Assembly (NCBI GenBank): GCA_052387955.1
Contig: JBQTIQ010000040.1
Coordinates: 1 to 64,000 of the forward strand
Origin: JBQTIQ01 sp052387955
GTDB taxonomy: Bacteria; Actinomycetota; Acidimicrobiia; Acidimicrobiales; JACDCH01
Direction of reading: 5' to 3'
DNA: 64,000 nt
The translations under genes and the position numbers were made by a program. Below are positions 8,290-16,771 of the stretch, piece by piece (the first letter of the stretch is position 1; every line of letters begins with the position of its first letter). The notes under the pieces are model-generated. The model had not been told where the DNA came from and made no database searches. It saw only the letters and a program-made list of their open reading frames with translations.

Positions 8290-9072
8290 GTGTGTGGCCG
8301 CTTCGTGTCGTCGACCCCGCCCGACGAGCTGGCCCGGTACTTCGATGTCGCCGAGCGTGCCGACCGCGCGCTCGAACCATCGTTCAACGTCGCTCCCAGC
8401 AACGACGTCTACGTCGTGGTCGAGACCGGGGCCGTGCGCCGCCTCGACACGTTCCACTGGGGCCTCGTGCCCTTCTGGGCCGCTGACGTCAAGACCGGCC
8501 ACAAGATGATCAACGCCCGGGCGGAGACGGTGGCCGAAAAGAGCGCGTACCGCCACGCGTTCAAGAAGCGGCGGTGCATCATCCCGGCCGACGGCTTCTA
8601 CGAGTGGAAGAAGGTGCCGTGCCAGAAGGCCAAGCAGCCGTACTTCATCCACCGCGCCGACGGGGAGCCAATGGCGTTCGCCGGCCTGTGGGAGCTGTGG
8701 CGGCCGAAGGACGGCGAGGCCGACGGCGACGCTCTGCGAAGCTGCACCATTGTCACCGGCCAGCCCAACGAGGCCGTGGCCCCGGTCCACGACCGCATGC
8801 CGGTCATGCTGCCGCCCTCGGCATGGGCCCGATGGCTCGACCCGGACAACGACGACGTCGCCGCGCTGGGCCAGCTGCTGGTGCCGGCCCCGGCTCGGCT
8901 GCTCAGGCTGCACCCGGTATCGACGGCGGTGAACAACGTGCGGTCGACGGGGGCCGAGCTGGCCCACCCCGTTGACGCCGGACAGCAGAGCCTGCTCGAC
9001 ACCGACGGTGCCCCCTGCGGCAGTGACGCCCCGAGCGCCAGCCGGTCGGGTACTGCATCCGGCAGCCGGTGA
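8290..9072 (+). CDS. SRAP-domain protein (YedK/HMCES type)
   Basis: SRAP proteins crosslink covalently to abasic sites in single-stranded DNA through the amino group of Cys2 and protect them from error-prone processing. The protein starts MCGRF, with Cys directly after the initiator as the mechanism requires, so GTG 8290 must be the start. Other family residues are present: NARAET with the active-site Glu, CIIPADGFYEW, and the His in PVHDRMPVML. The last about 35 residues are a low-complexity Ser/Ala tail. Together with alkB and the COG3826 oxygenase it makes a DNA-damage-flavoured neighbourhood. Confidence 0.92.
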   Translation: MCGRFVSSTPPDELARYFDVAERADRALEPSFNVAPSNDVYVVVETGAVRRLDTFHWGLVPFWAADVKTGHKMINARAETVAEKSAYRHAFKKRRCIIPADGFYEWKKVPCQKAKQPYFIHRADGEPMAFAGLWELWRPKDGEADGDALRSCTIVTGQPNEAVAPVHDRMPVMLPPSAWARWLDPDNDDVAALGQLLVPAPARLLRLHPVSTAVNNVRSTGAELAHPVDAGQQSLLDTDGAPCGSDAPSASRSGTASGSR

Positions 9073-9106
9073 TCGTGCTACGGCCAGCTGGCCCCGCGGG
9101 GCCGCG

Positions 9107-10585
9107 GTGAGACGCACGGTCATCACCCGATCGTGGCGGCGACGCTTCGAGTCCTTCGTCCTGCGCTGGCAGGCTCGGCTCGACGCCCAATGGGCCGACC
9201 GGTTCCTGCCCTGGAGCCTCGCCACCGGGCTCAGCCTGGTGCTGTTCCTGCTGGCGGCGGCCCAGGCCCGCGGCCTCGAGGCTGGTGCCGGGTTGGCCTC
9301 GGCGGTGCAGGGCTCGTGGCTGATCGCCCACGGCCACGCCGCCGAGCTGACCGTCCCGGGCCATCACCTGCTGGCGTCGCACTTCCCGATCGGGATGTAC
9401 CCGGTGGGTTGGCTCACCCTCATCATGCCGACCGTGCCCACCTTGCTCGCCCTCCAAGCGGCCGGGATCGGCTTCGGCATCGTCCCGCTGTGGCGGATCG
9501 CCCGCCGGCTGGGCGAACTCCGCGTCGGTGCCACCGTGGCGTTGGCGGTCGCGTTCGCGGCGTCGCCGATGCTCAACAACCTCAACCTGGCCGGCTTCCA
9601 CCCCAGCGCGTTGGCGGTCACGCCGCTGTTGGCGGCGACGTACCTCGCCTTGCGTGAACGGTGGTGGCTGTTCGGGGCGGCCGCCGCCGGGGCGGTGATC
9701 TGGGACGCCGAGCTGGCCCTCGTCATCGCCGGTATCGGCGTCCTGGCGATCATGAGGGGCAACCGTCGGGTCGGAGCCCTCATCGCCGCCGCCGGCGTGG
9801 TGGTGACGTTGCTGGCCGTGCTCGTGCTCGAGCCCGCCTTCGGCAGCGACGGCTTCGTGGCCGAGGGCGCCTACCGGGACTACGGCACCAACGTGGCCGC
9901 GGTCCTGGGCGGGATGCTGCTCCATCCCTTCCGCGCCCTGGGCGACCTCCTGGCCGAGGGCAACGTTCGTCTGCTCGTCGGCTCCTTCGCGCCGCTGTTG
10001 TTCCTGCCCGTGCTGGCGCCCAAGTTCCTGATCCCGGCCATCCCCCTACAGGGTCTGCTGCTGCTGGCCGACGCACCGGCGGCTCGCGACGCGCCCGAGC
10101 TGATGCTGCCGCTCACGGTGTTCACCTTCGTGGCCGCCACCTTCGCCCTGGCCCGTCTCGGACGACGGGGCGTCGAGCGGGTGGCGGTCGACCGCCGTGT
10201 CCTGATCGCTCTCACCGCGGCCGCGGTCGGCTTCTTCGCGCTCGCTGCCGGTAGCTCGCCCTATCGGAGCCCGTGGTCGTGGGGGTCCGAGATGCGCGAC
10301 GACAAAGCCCGGCACGAGGTCGCCGACCAGGTGCCGCGGGAGCTCGCCGTTCGGGCCTCGCCCCAGGTACTGCCCCTCCTCGCCCGGCGCCCTCAGCTCT
10401 ATCAGCTGGGCCCTGGCCCCGACGGGGTTGCCGCCGGGCAAGGGGTGAGCGCCGTCGTGGTCGACGCCAACGTCGTGTCGTGGACGCCGAGGGAATGGCT
10501 CGACTTCATCGTCGGGCTCGCCGGCCAGGGCTTCCGTCACGCCGGGACGGTCGAGGGCGTCAGCCTCTACCGGAGATCCGGCTGA
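9107..10585 (+). CDS. Polytopic membrane protein, DUF2079-like
   Basis: A 492-residue integral membrane protein with about 10 or more hydrophobic segments and a soluble C-terminal tail of about 100 residues. The loop after the first membrane segment (AVQGSWLIAHGH, then HHLLASHFPIG) and the FHPSALAV stretch resemble DUF2079 proteins, which are related to lipid-linked sugar transferases of the GT-C fold. The acidic KED-like site of the family reads WDAE here, so activity is uncertain. Start GTG 9107 gives a basic N terminus before the first membrane segment. An in-frame extension back to 8972 overlaps the SRAP gene and is unlikely. Confidence 0.7.
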   Translation: MRRTVITRSWRRRFESFVLRWQARLDAQWADRFLPWSLATGLSLVLFLLAAAQARGLEAGAGLASAVQGSWLIAHGHAAELTVPGHHLLASHFPIGMYPVGWLTLIMPTVPTLLALQAAGIGFGIVPLWRIARRLGELRVGATVALAVAFAASPMLNNLNLAGFHPSALAVTPLLAATYLALRERWWLFGAAAAGAVIWDAELALVIAGIGVLAIMRGNRRVGALIAAAGVVVTLLAVLVLEPAFGSDGFVAEGAYRDYGTNVAAVLGGMLLHPFRALGDLLAEGNVRLLVGSFAPLLFLPVLAPKFLIPAIPLQGLLLLADAPAARDAPELMLPLTVFTFVAATFALARLGRRGVERVAVDRRVLIALTAAAVGFFALAAGSSPYRSPWSWGSEMRDDKARHEVADQVPRELAVRASPQVLPLLARRPQLYQLGPGPDGVAAGQGVSAVVVDANVVSWTPREWLDFIVGLAGQGFRHAGTVEGVSLYRRSG

Positions 10586-10591
10586 CGCTCG

Positions 10592-10999
10592 TCACGACTC
10601 CAGCGCGGCCAACGCCGCCCGCAGGCGATCGGCGGCGGCGTCCAGGGCGCCGGGGCTGGCGTCGTTGTCGGCGTTGGCGAAGTGCAGCTCTCGTTCCTCG
10701 TCGAAGGGCACGACGTGGAGGTGGCAGTGGGGCACCTCCAGGCCGGCCACGATCAGCCCAACCCGGGCCGGGGAGAATGCCGCCATCTGCGCCCGCCCGA
10801 CGCGCTGCGCCACCATCGTGAGATGGGCGGCGAGGCCGGGGGCGAGGTCGAGCCAGTGGTCGACCTCCTCGACCGGCACGACCAGGGTGTGGCCGGGCCT
10901 CAGCGGGGCGATCGACAGGAACGCGGCGCAGATGTCGTCGCGCCAGACGAAGCGGCCGGGGATGTCGCCGTCGATGATCCGGGTGAAGAGCGTCGGCAT
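10592..10999 (-). CDS. HIT-family nucleotide hydrolase/transferase
   Basis: A 135-residue histidine-triad protein. The catalytic triad is visible as HCHLHVV near residue 98, preceded by the typical N-terminal stretch PTLFTRIIDGDIPGRFVW. Family members hydrolyse nucleoside phosphoramidates or dinucleoside polyphosphates in the cytosol. Start ATG 10999 matches the usual HIT N terminus; the in-frame extension to 11149 overlaps the upstream region of the divergent gene and is not needed. The 70 bp between this gene and the divergent phosphatidyltransferase must hold both promoters. Confidence 0.92.
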   Translation of the reverse strand: MPTLFTRIIDGDIPGRFVWRDDICAAFLSIAPLRPGHTLVVPVEEVDHWLDLAPGLAAHLTMVAQRVGRAQMAAFSPARVGLIVAGLEVPHCHLHVVPFDEERELHFANADNDASPGALDAAADRLRAALAALES

Positions 11000-11069
11000 C
11001 GCCGATTCGTAGCACGCAGCCGGTTCCTCCACCGGCCGCCGAAGGCGCCTGGCCATAGAGTTGGCGCCG

Positions 11070-11711
11070 ATGGCCGATCCCACAGCCGATCCTCCGCGAG
11101 CGCCCCGCACCGGCGAGGACCGCATCCTCACGGTGCCCAACGCCATCACCGTGGTCCGTCTGGCCTGCCTGCCGATCTTCCTCTACCTGCTCTTCGGGCG
11201 CGACAACCGGGCGGCGGCGGCGTGGCTGCTGGCCGTGCTCGGTGCCACCGACTTCCTCGACGGTTTCATCGCCCGGCGGTTCAAACAGGTGTCCGAGCTG
11301 GGCAAGGTGCTCGATCCGGTGGCCGACCGGCTCCTGTTCTTCGTCGGTATCGGCGGGGTCCTGATCGACGGCTCGATCCCGCTGTGGTTCGCCCTGCTGG
11401 TGCTGGCCCGGGAGACGATCGTGTCGGTGGTGACGGTGGCTCTGGCTGCCCTCGGGGCCGCCCGCATCGACGTGAACTGGTGGGGGAAGCTCGGGGCCCT
11501 CCTGCTGATGTTCGCCGTCCCCTGGTTCCTGGGGGCCGAGAGCACCGTCTCCTACGCCGACGCCTGCGAGGTCGGCGCCTACGCCGTGGGGATCCCCGGC
11601 CTCCTCGTCAGCTACTACTCCGCCGCCCTCTACGTCCCCGCCGCCCGGCGGGCACTGGGGGAGGGGCGGTCGGCTCGCTCCGGTTCCACGGGGGTAGGTT
11701 CCTCGGGGTGA
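11070..11711 (+). CDS. CDP-alcohol phosphatidyltransferase (PgsA-like)
   Basis: A 213-residue membrane enzyme with about five hydrophobic segments. The family signature D-x2-DG-x2-AR-x8-G-x3-D-x3-D is complete: DFLDGFIARR followed by ELGKVLDPVADR. It joins CDP-diacylglycerol to an alcohol. Glycerol-3-phosphate (phosphatidylglycerophosphate synthase) is the likeliest acceptor, but inositol or others cannot be excluded. ATG 11070 was preferred to TTG 11061 three codons upstream. Its stop overlaps the GTG of the next gene (GTGA), so the two are translationally coupled. Confidence 0.85.
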   Translation: MADPTADPPRAPRTGEDRILTVPNAITVVRLACLPIFLYLLFGRDNRAAAAWLLAVLGATDFLDGFIARRFKQVSELGKVLDPVADRLLFFVGIGGVLIDGSIPLWFALLVLARETIVSVVTVALAALGAARIDVNWWGKLGALLLMFAVPWFLGAESTVSYADACEVGAYAVGIPGLLVSYYSAALYVPAARRALGEGRSARSGSTGVGSSG

Positions 11712-14194
11712 AAGCGGTGATCATGGCGGGAGGGGAGGGGAGCCGGCTCCGGCCCCTCACCTCCAACCAGCCCAAGCCGATGATGCCGCTGGTCAACCTG
11801 CCGATGATGGAGCACATCATCGGCCTGTTGCGCCGGCACGGCTTCGACGAGGTCGTGGTGACGTTGGCGTTCATGCCCGACGCCATCCGGACCTACTTCG
11901 GTGACGGGTCCGAGTTCGGTGTGGGGATGGTCTATGCCACCGAGGAGAGCCCGCTGGGTACGGCCGGCTCGGTGCGCAACGCCAAGGCCGAGCTCGACGA
12001 GCGGTTCCTGGTGATCTCGGGTGACGTGCTCACCGACATCGACCTGTCGAAGATCGTCGCCTTCCACGACGAACGTGGGGCCATGGCCACCATCGGCCTG
12101 GTGGCGGTCGAGAACCCCCTCGAGTTCGGCATCGTGATCACCAACGAGGACGGCACCATCGAGCGCTTCCTCGAGAAGCCCACGTGGGGACAGGTGTTCA
12201 GCGACACCATCAACACCGGCATCTTCGTCCTCGAGCCCGAGATCTTCGACTTCATCGCGCCCGGCGTCTCCGTCGACTTCTCCAGCGAGGTCTTCCCCCG
12301 GCTGCTCGAGAAGAGCCAGCCGCTCTACGGCGCGGTGGCCGAGGGGTACTGGGAGGATGTCGGCACCCTCGACGCTTACGTCGGCGCCCACAAGGACGTG
12401 CTCGACGGAAAGGTCGAGGTCGACATCCCCGGGTTCCGCCTCGAGCACGGCGTGTGGCTGGGCGAGGGAGCCGAGGTCCACCCCGAGGCGAAGGTCGAAG
12501 GGCCGGCGGTCATCGGCGAGAACTGCCGGATCGAGGCCGGCGCCCGCCTCGGGGAGTACGCCGTGCTGGGCTCGAACGTGCGGGTCCGCGAGGGCGCCGA
12601 CCTGGAGCGCGTCGTCATCCACGACAACACCTACCTCGGCCAGGGGAGCCGGTTGCGGGGCACGGTGGTCGGCCGGCGCTGCGACCTGCGCACCGGGGTC
12701 CGGTGCGAGGAAGGGGTGATCCTGGGCGACGAGTCCTTCGTGGGCGACAACGCCGTCCTCGGCTCGGGTGTCAAGGTCTACCCGTTCAAGACCGTCGAGG
12801 CCGGTGCGGTGGTCAACTCCTCGATCGTGTGGGAGTCGAGGGGCGCCCGCACGCTCTTCGGCCGGGACGGCGTCAGCGGCCTGGCCAACGTCGACATCAG
12901 CCCCGAGCTGTGCACCCGCCTCGCCCTGGCCCACAGCACGTCGCTAAAGAAGGGCGCCACCGTCATCGACTCCCGCGACTCGAGCCGCTCGGCCCGCATG
13001 CTGAAGCGCTCGATGATGGCGGGCCAGAACGCGGCCGGGATCAACGTGCTCGACCTGGAGGTGGCCTCCGTGCCGGTCACCCGGTTCGCCGCCCGCCAGC
13101 CCAACGCGGTGGGCGCGATCACCGTCCGCCTCGTCCAGGGCGACCCTCAGGCGGTGGTGATCCGCTTCTTCGACGGCAACGGCCTCGACCTCTCCGAGGT
13201 CGCGCAACGCCAGGTCGAGCGCCTGTTCAACCGGGAGGACTTCCGCCGTGTGCTCCCGGCCGAGATCGGCGACATCGGCTTCCCGCCCCGTGCCCTGGAG
13301 CAGTACTCGGCCGCCCTCGAGGCCACCGTCGACGTCGAGCTCATCGGGCGCCGTCGGCCCAAGGTGGTGGTCGACTACGGGTACGGCTCGACGTCCTTCG
13401 TAATGCCGAACGTGCTGGCCAAGCTGGGGGCCGACGTCCTGGCCGTCAACCCCTACGCCTCGACCCGGGGCCTGCTCACCTACGACCCCGAGTCCCATGC
13501 CGAGCAGGTCGCAGCGCTCGTGCGGGCGTCGGGCTCGCATCTCGGCGCCACCATCGACCCCGACGGTGAGCACCTGGTGCTCATCGACGACGAAGGCCAC
13601 GTGCTCAGCCATATCGAGGCCGTGCTGGCGCTCGTCGAGTTGGTGTCGGACCATCTGGTGGGGGACAGGCTGGCGCTGCCGGTCACGGTCAGCCGCCATG
13701 CCGAGGCGATAGCGGCCCGTCACGGCGTGCGGGTGCAGTACACGAAGCTGTCGACGCCGGCGCTCATGGACGCCGCCTCCGAGCCCGGGGTCGGCTTCGC
13801 CGCCAGCCTCGACGGCGGCTACATCCTCCCTGGGTTCCTGCCCGCCTTCGACGCCGCCGCCACGCTGGTCAAGGTGCTCGAGCTGCTCGGCCGCCAGGAC
13901 GCCCGCCTGTCCCAGGTGGTACGGGACCTTCCCCGGGTCCACATGGCGCATGAGACGGTGGTCACCCCGTGGGAACAGAAGGGCACCGTGATGAGGACGC
14001 TGGTCGAGATGAACAAGGACCGTCACCTCGAGCTGGTCGACGGGGTAAAGGTCCATCACGACGAAGGTTGGGCCCTTTCCCTGCCCGATCCGCAGGAACC
14101 GGTGACCCACGTCTGGGCCGAGGCCAGCTCCGACAGCGATGCCCGCCGGCTGGCCCAGGAGTACGCCCGTCGCATCCGCCAGCTCCTGCGCTGA
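11708..14194 (+). CDS. Sugar-phosphate nucleotidyltransferase fused to degenerate phosphomutase
   Basis: An 828-residue fusion. Residues 1 to about 235 are a nucleotidyltransferase (MAGGEGSRLRPLT with pyrophosphorylase motif, SGDVLTD metal site, FLEKP). About 250-370 are left-handed beta-helix hexapeptide repeats. The remaining about 450 residues are a phosphohexomutase fold. The layout matches actinobacterial proteins usually labelled mannose-1-phosphate guanylyltransferase/phosphomannomutase. In the mutase part the catalytic Ser loop (normally TASHNP) reads RLVQGDPQ and the metal loop DPDGDR reads DPDGEH, so the mutase is probably inactive or regulatory. The GTG start overlaps the previous stop by 4 bp. 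Confidence 0.88.
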   Translation: MKAVIMAGGEGSRLRPLTSNQPKPMMPLVNLPMMEHIIGLLRRHGFDEVVVTLAFMPDAIRTYFGDGSEFGVGMVYATEESPLGTAGSVRNAKAELDERFLVISGDVLTDIDLSKIVAFHDERGAMATIGLVAVENPLEFGIVITNEDGTIERFLEKPTWGQVFSDTINTGIFVLEPEIFDFIAPGVSVDFSSEVFPRLLEKSQPLYGAVAEGYWEDVGTLDAYVGAHKDVLDGKVEVDIPGFRLEHGVWLGEGAEVHPEAKVEGPAVIGENCRIEAGARLGEYAVLGSNVRVREGADLERVVIHDNTYLGQGSRLRGTVVGRRCDLRTGVRCEEGVILGDESFVGDNAVLGSGVKVYPFKTVEAGAVVNSSIVWESRGARTLFGRDGVSGLANVDISPELCTRLALAHSTSLKKGATVIDSRDSSRSARMLKRSMMAGQNAAGINVLDLEVASVPVTRFAARQPNAVGAITVRLVQGDPQAVVIRFFDGNGLDLSEVAQRQVERLFNREDFRRVLPAEIGDIGFPPRALEQYSAALEATVDVELIGRRRPKVVVDYGYGSTSFVMPNVLAKLGADVLAVNPYASTRGLLTYDPESHAEQVAALVRASGSHLGATIDPDGEHLVLIDDEGHVLSHIEAVLALVELVSDHLVGDRLALPVTVSRHAEAIAARHGVRVQYTKLSTPALMDAASEPGVGFAASLDGGYILPGFLPAFDAAATLVKVLELLGRQDARLSQVVRDLPRVHMAHETVVTPWEQKGTVMRTLVEMNKDRHLELVDGVKVHHDEGWALSLPDPQEPVTHVWAEASSDSDARRLAQEYARRIRQLLR

Positions 14195-14284
14195 TGGGCG
14201 CGGCCGGGCTGGGGGGACGCCGTCCCAGGTCAGGGCGGTCTGATTCTGATCTGGAGGGTGAGGGTCTGAGGTAACTTGTCGAGC

Positions 14285-14665
14285 ATGAACGTGCCCGACG
14301 ACCTTCGGTACAGCCGGGACCACGAATGGGCCCGGGTCGAAGGCGATCGCGTCCGTATCGGTATCACCGACTACGCCCAGGACGCGCTCGGCGACGTCGT
14401 CTTCGTCGACCTCCCCGAGGTCGGCGACGCCACCGAGGCCGGCTCTGCGTTCAGCGAGGTCGAATCGACCAAGTCGGTGTCGGACATCTTCTCGCCCGCC
14501 ACCGGGACGGTGGTCGACGTCAACGGGGAGCTGGCCGACGCCCCCCAACGGCTCAACGACGACCCCTACGGCGAAGGCTGGATCTGCGTGATCGAGCCGG
14601 CCGACATGGCCCAGCTCGACGAGCTCCTGGACGCCGCGGCCTACCGTACGCTGATCGAAGGCTGA
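14285..14665 (+). CDS. gcvH: Glycine cleavage system H protein
   Basis: A 126-residue lipoyl carrier of the glycine cleavage system. It shuttles the aminomethyl group between P (gcvP), T (gcvT) and L proteins. The lipoylated Lys is in VESTKSVSD near residue 63, inside the usual H-protein context (RYSRDHEW at the N terminus, DDPYGEGW near 98). ATG 14285 was chosen over the TTG three codons upstream. A TAACTT at 14272-14277 sits about 8 nt before the ATG and could be a -10 element of a leaderless message. The garA gene follows after 11 bp. Confidence 0.95.
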   Translation: MNVPDDLRYSRDHEWARVEGDRVRIGITDYAQDALGDVVFVDLPEVGDATEAGSAFSEVESTKSVSDIFSPATGTVVDVNGELADAPQRLNDDPYGEGWICVIEPADMAQLDELLDAAAYRTLIEG

Positions 14666-14676
14666 GCCGGGGACGA

Positions 14677-15165
14677 ATGGCGGACGTCTTCTGCAACCAG
14701 TGCCGGCACCGGAACGCGCTCGGCGCGCGGTTCTGTTCCTCCTGCGGCGCACCCCTCGAGCTCGACCCGGGCGAGCGGACGACGGTCACCTTCCAGATCG
14801 ACGTGCCGCCCGAGGCGGCTGACGACGAGGTGGCCTTCGACCTCGACGACATCCCGCCCGGCGCCGGCCTCCTGGTGGTCACCCGGGGACCGAACGCCGG
14901 CTCCCGGTTGGGCCTCACCAAAGCCGTCACCACCGTCGGCCGCCACCCCGAGAGCGACATCTTCCTCGACGACATCACCGTCTCGCGCCGTCACGCCGAG
15001 CTGCACCGCGGGCCCGACGGGTTCGTCGTGCGCGACGTGGGCTCGCTCAACGGCACCTACCTCAACCGCGAACGGGTCGAGGAGGGCCCGGTGCAGACCG
15101 GCGACGAACTCCAGGTCGGGAAGTTCAAGCTCGCCTTCTTCGCCGGCCCCCCGATCGACGGCTGA
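14677..15165 (+). CDS. garA: GarA-like FHA signalling protein with N-terminal zinc ribbon
   Basis: A 162-residue protein. Residues 1-30 form a zinc ribbon (CNQC and CSSC). About 35-42 hold a Thr-rich segment (ERTTVTFQ) placed like the ETT phosphorylation motif of mycobacterial GarA. About 75-155 are an FHA domain with GRHPESDIF, SRRHAE and DVGSLNGTY, the phosphothreonine-binding residues. GarA-type proteins are phosphorylated by Ser/Thr kinases and then fold on themselves, releasing enzymes of 2-oxoglutarate and glutamate metabolism. The FHA part is very close to my recollection of GarA; the zinc ribbon is not found there. It lies between gcvH and merR as in Mycobacterium. Confidence 0.88.
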   Translation: MADVFCNQCRHRNALGARFCSSCGAPLELDPGERTTVTFQIDVPPEAADDEVAFDLDDIPPGAGLLVVTRGPNAGSRLGLTKAVTTVGRHPESDIFLDDITVSRRHAELHRGPDGFVVRDVGSLNGTYLNRERVEEGPVQTGDELQVGKFKLAFFAGPPIDG

Positions 15166-15229
15166 GCGCAGATGCCGTGCCGTCGCTGTGCCCGCCCCGC
15201 CCCTGCGGCGCGCCGTCAGGGCCGGTGCG

Positions 15230-16093
15230 ATGGCTGAGCGCGCCCACCTGTCCATCGGGGAAGTCCTCGGGCTCCTGCAGGAAGAGTTCCCCGACGTCAC
15301 GATCTCGAAGATCCGCTTCCTCGAGAGCCAGGGCCTGCTCGATCCCGAGCGGACACCTTCGGGCTACCGCAAGTTCTACGGGCCCGACATCGAGCGCCTC
15401 CGATGGATCCTGCGTCAGCAGAAGGACAACTTCCTGCCGCTGCGGGTCATCAAGGAACGCCTGCGCAACGGCGACGACCCGCTCGGGGCCGACGAGGCCA
15501 CGGCCGACGGGACGAGGCCCGCGGCGGCACCGGCGGCCGAGCCGCTGGCGGCCCCCGAGCCGTCCCGGGAGCGTGCCCCAGTCGTGGCCACCCGGCCGGG
15601 CCCGACGCCGGGACCAGCGCCGGCGCCGCCTCCTGCGCCCCGTACTCCGCAAGCCCCGGCTCAGGCCGAAGCCATGCCCTCCCGCGTCCCGGCCACGGTC
15701 GACGACAACCCGGCCGGGGCGACCCTGAACCGGGCGGCCCTCGCTGCCGCGTCCGGCCTGCCCGACCGGGTGATCGACGAACTGACCCGGTTCGGCCTCC
15801 TCACCGGGCGCAACCTGGGTCGCGACACCATCTACGAGGAGGACGCTGTCGTCGTGGCCCGGATCGCGGCCAGCTTCCAGCGCTACGGCGTCGAAGCCCG
15901 CCACCTCCGCATGTACAAGGTGGCAGCCGAGCGTGAGGCCGGGTTCTTCGAGCAGGTGGTGACACCCCTCGTCAAACAACGGAACCCCGATGCTCGTCGC
16001 CAGGCGGCGGCGAACCTCGACGAGCTGGTCGCGCTGGGCGAGGCCCTGCGGGCAGTGATGTTGCGCCAGGCGCTGCGGCCCCACGAGCGATGA
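15230..16093 (+). CDS. MerR-family regulator (Rv1828-like)
   Basis: A 287-residue regulator. A winged-helix MerR DNA-binding domain opens the protein (LSIGEVLGLL, ISKIRFLESQGLL, RTPSGYRKFY). A disordered Pro/Ala linker spans roughly residues 85-155. A C-terminal domain (GLPDRVIDELTRFGLL and a helical segment to the end) resembles a second MerR-like sensor half. The order gcvH-garA-this gene matches Mycobacterium Rv1826-Rv1828. It probably regulates genes in this block, but the effector is unknown. ATG 15230 gives the normal N terminus; GTG 15188 in frame is an alternative. Confidence 0.85.
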   Translation: MAERAHLSIGEVLGLLQEEFPDVTISKIRFLESQGLLDPERTPSGYRKFYGPDIERLRWILRQQKDNFLPLRVIKERLRNGDDPLGADEATADGTRPAAAPAAEPLAAPEPSRERAPVVATRPGPTPGPAPAPPPAPRTPQAPAQAEAMPSRVPATVDDNPAGATLNRAALAAASGLPDRVIDELTRFGLLTGRNLGRDTIYEEDAVVVARIAASFQRYGVEARHLRMYKVAAEREAGFFEQVVTPLVKQRNPDARRQAAANLDELVALGEALRAVMLRQALRPHER

Positions 16094-16166
16094 CGGCGCC
16101 GGTGCCGCCTGCAGGCGGCGGTACGTGCTCACCCGAGCCCGGTGGGCCGGGATAGGGTGCCGGTCG

Positions 16167-16661
16167 ATGGTCGAGATGGAGCTCGTCGGGGTTCGCGTCG
16201 AGTTGCCCAGCAACGCCCCGATCGTGTTGCTACGGGAGAGCGCCGGCCTGCACCGGACGCTGCCGATCTTCATCGGCGGCCCAGAGGCGACGGCGATCGC
16301 CTTCGCCCTGGAAGGGGTGGAGACACCCCGCCCGTTGACCCATGACCTGATGAAGAACGTGCTCGAAGCGCTCGGGTTCCGACTGGAACGCATCGTCGTG
16401 ACCGAGCTGCGCGACAGCACCTTCTTCGCCGAGCTGCACCTGCGAGGTACCGCCGAGGGCAGCCACGTGGTGTCGAGCCGCCCCTCCGACGCCATCGCCC
16501 TCGCGGTGCGGACCAGCACCCCGATCTTTGCCGACGAAGCCGTCCTCGACGAGGCCGCCTACCCACCGGAGGAACCCGACGGTGAGGAGGCCCAGGACGA
16601 GGTCGTCGAACAGTTCCGGGACTTCATCGAGCACGTCAACCCCGAGGACTTCGCCTCCTGA
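16167..16661 (+). CDS. Bifunctional nuclease family protein (DUF151)
   Basis: A 164-residue protein of the BFN/DUF151 family. It opens with the family pattern MVEMELVGVRVELPSN and carries LPIFIGGPEATAIA near 35, TELRDSTFFAELH near 86 and SRPSDAIALAVR near 108. Members have been reported to act on DNA and RNA, but the physiological role in actinobacteria is unclear. It sits downstream of merR as in Mycobacterium (Rv1829). The C-terminal about 40 residues are acidic. ATG 16167 was chosen over TTG/GTG-type extensions because the family signature begins there. Confidence 0.88.
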   Translation: MVEMELVGVRVELPSNAPIVLLRESAGLHRTLPIFIGGPEATAIAFALEGVETPRPLTHDLMKNVLEALGFRLERIVVTELRDSTFFAELHLRGTAEGSHVVSSRPSDAIALAVRTSTPIFADEAVLDEAAYPPEEPDGEEAQDEVVEQFRDFIEHVNPEDFAS

Positions 16662-16771
16662 GCGACGGCACGGCGTCGTCGGCCGGGCGCCCGCCCCGGC
16701 CTGGCGTTGCCGCCCGTGAGCGGCGTGACCCGTGGCGACGGGTATGGCTCGGCGTCACCGCCCTCAGCGGT

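Noticed and set aside
10682..11707. N-terminal extension of the nucleotidyltransferase fusion back to 10682
   Set aside because: The extension runs antisense to the HIT gene and through the phosphatidyltransferase in another frame. The canonical MAGGEG start with GTGA overlap at 11708 is far better.
12944..14752. Minus-strand open frame of about 600 codons over the phosphomutase half and gcvH
   Set aside because: Shadow frame; composition is typical of the complement of GC-rich coding sequence, and it would overlap two well-supported genes.
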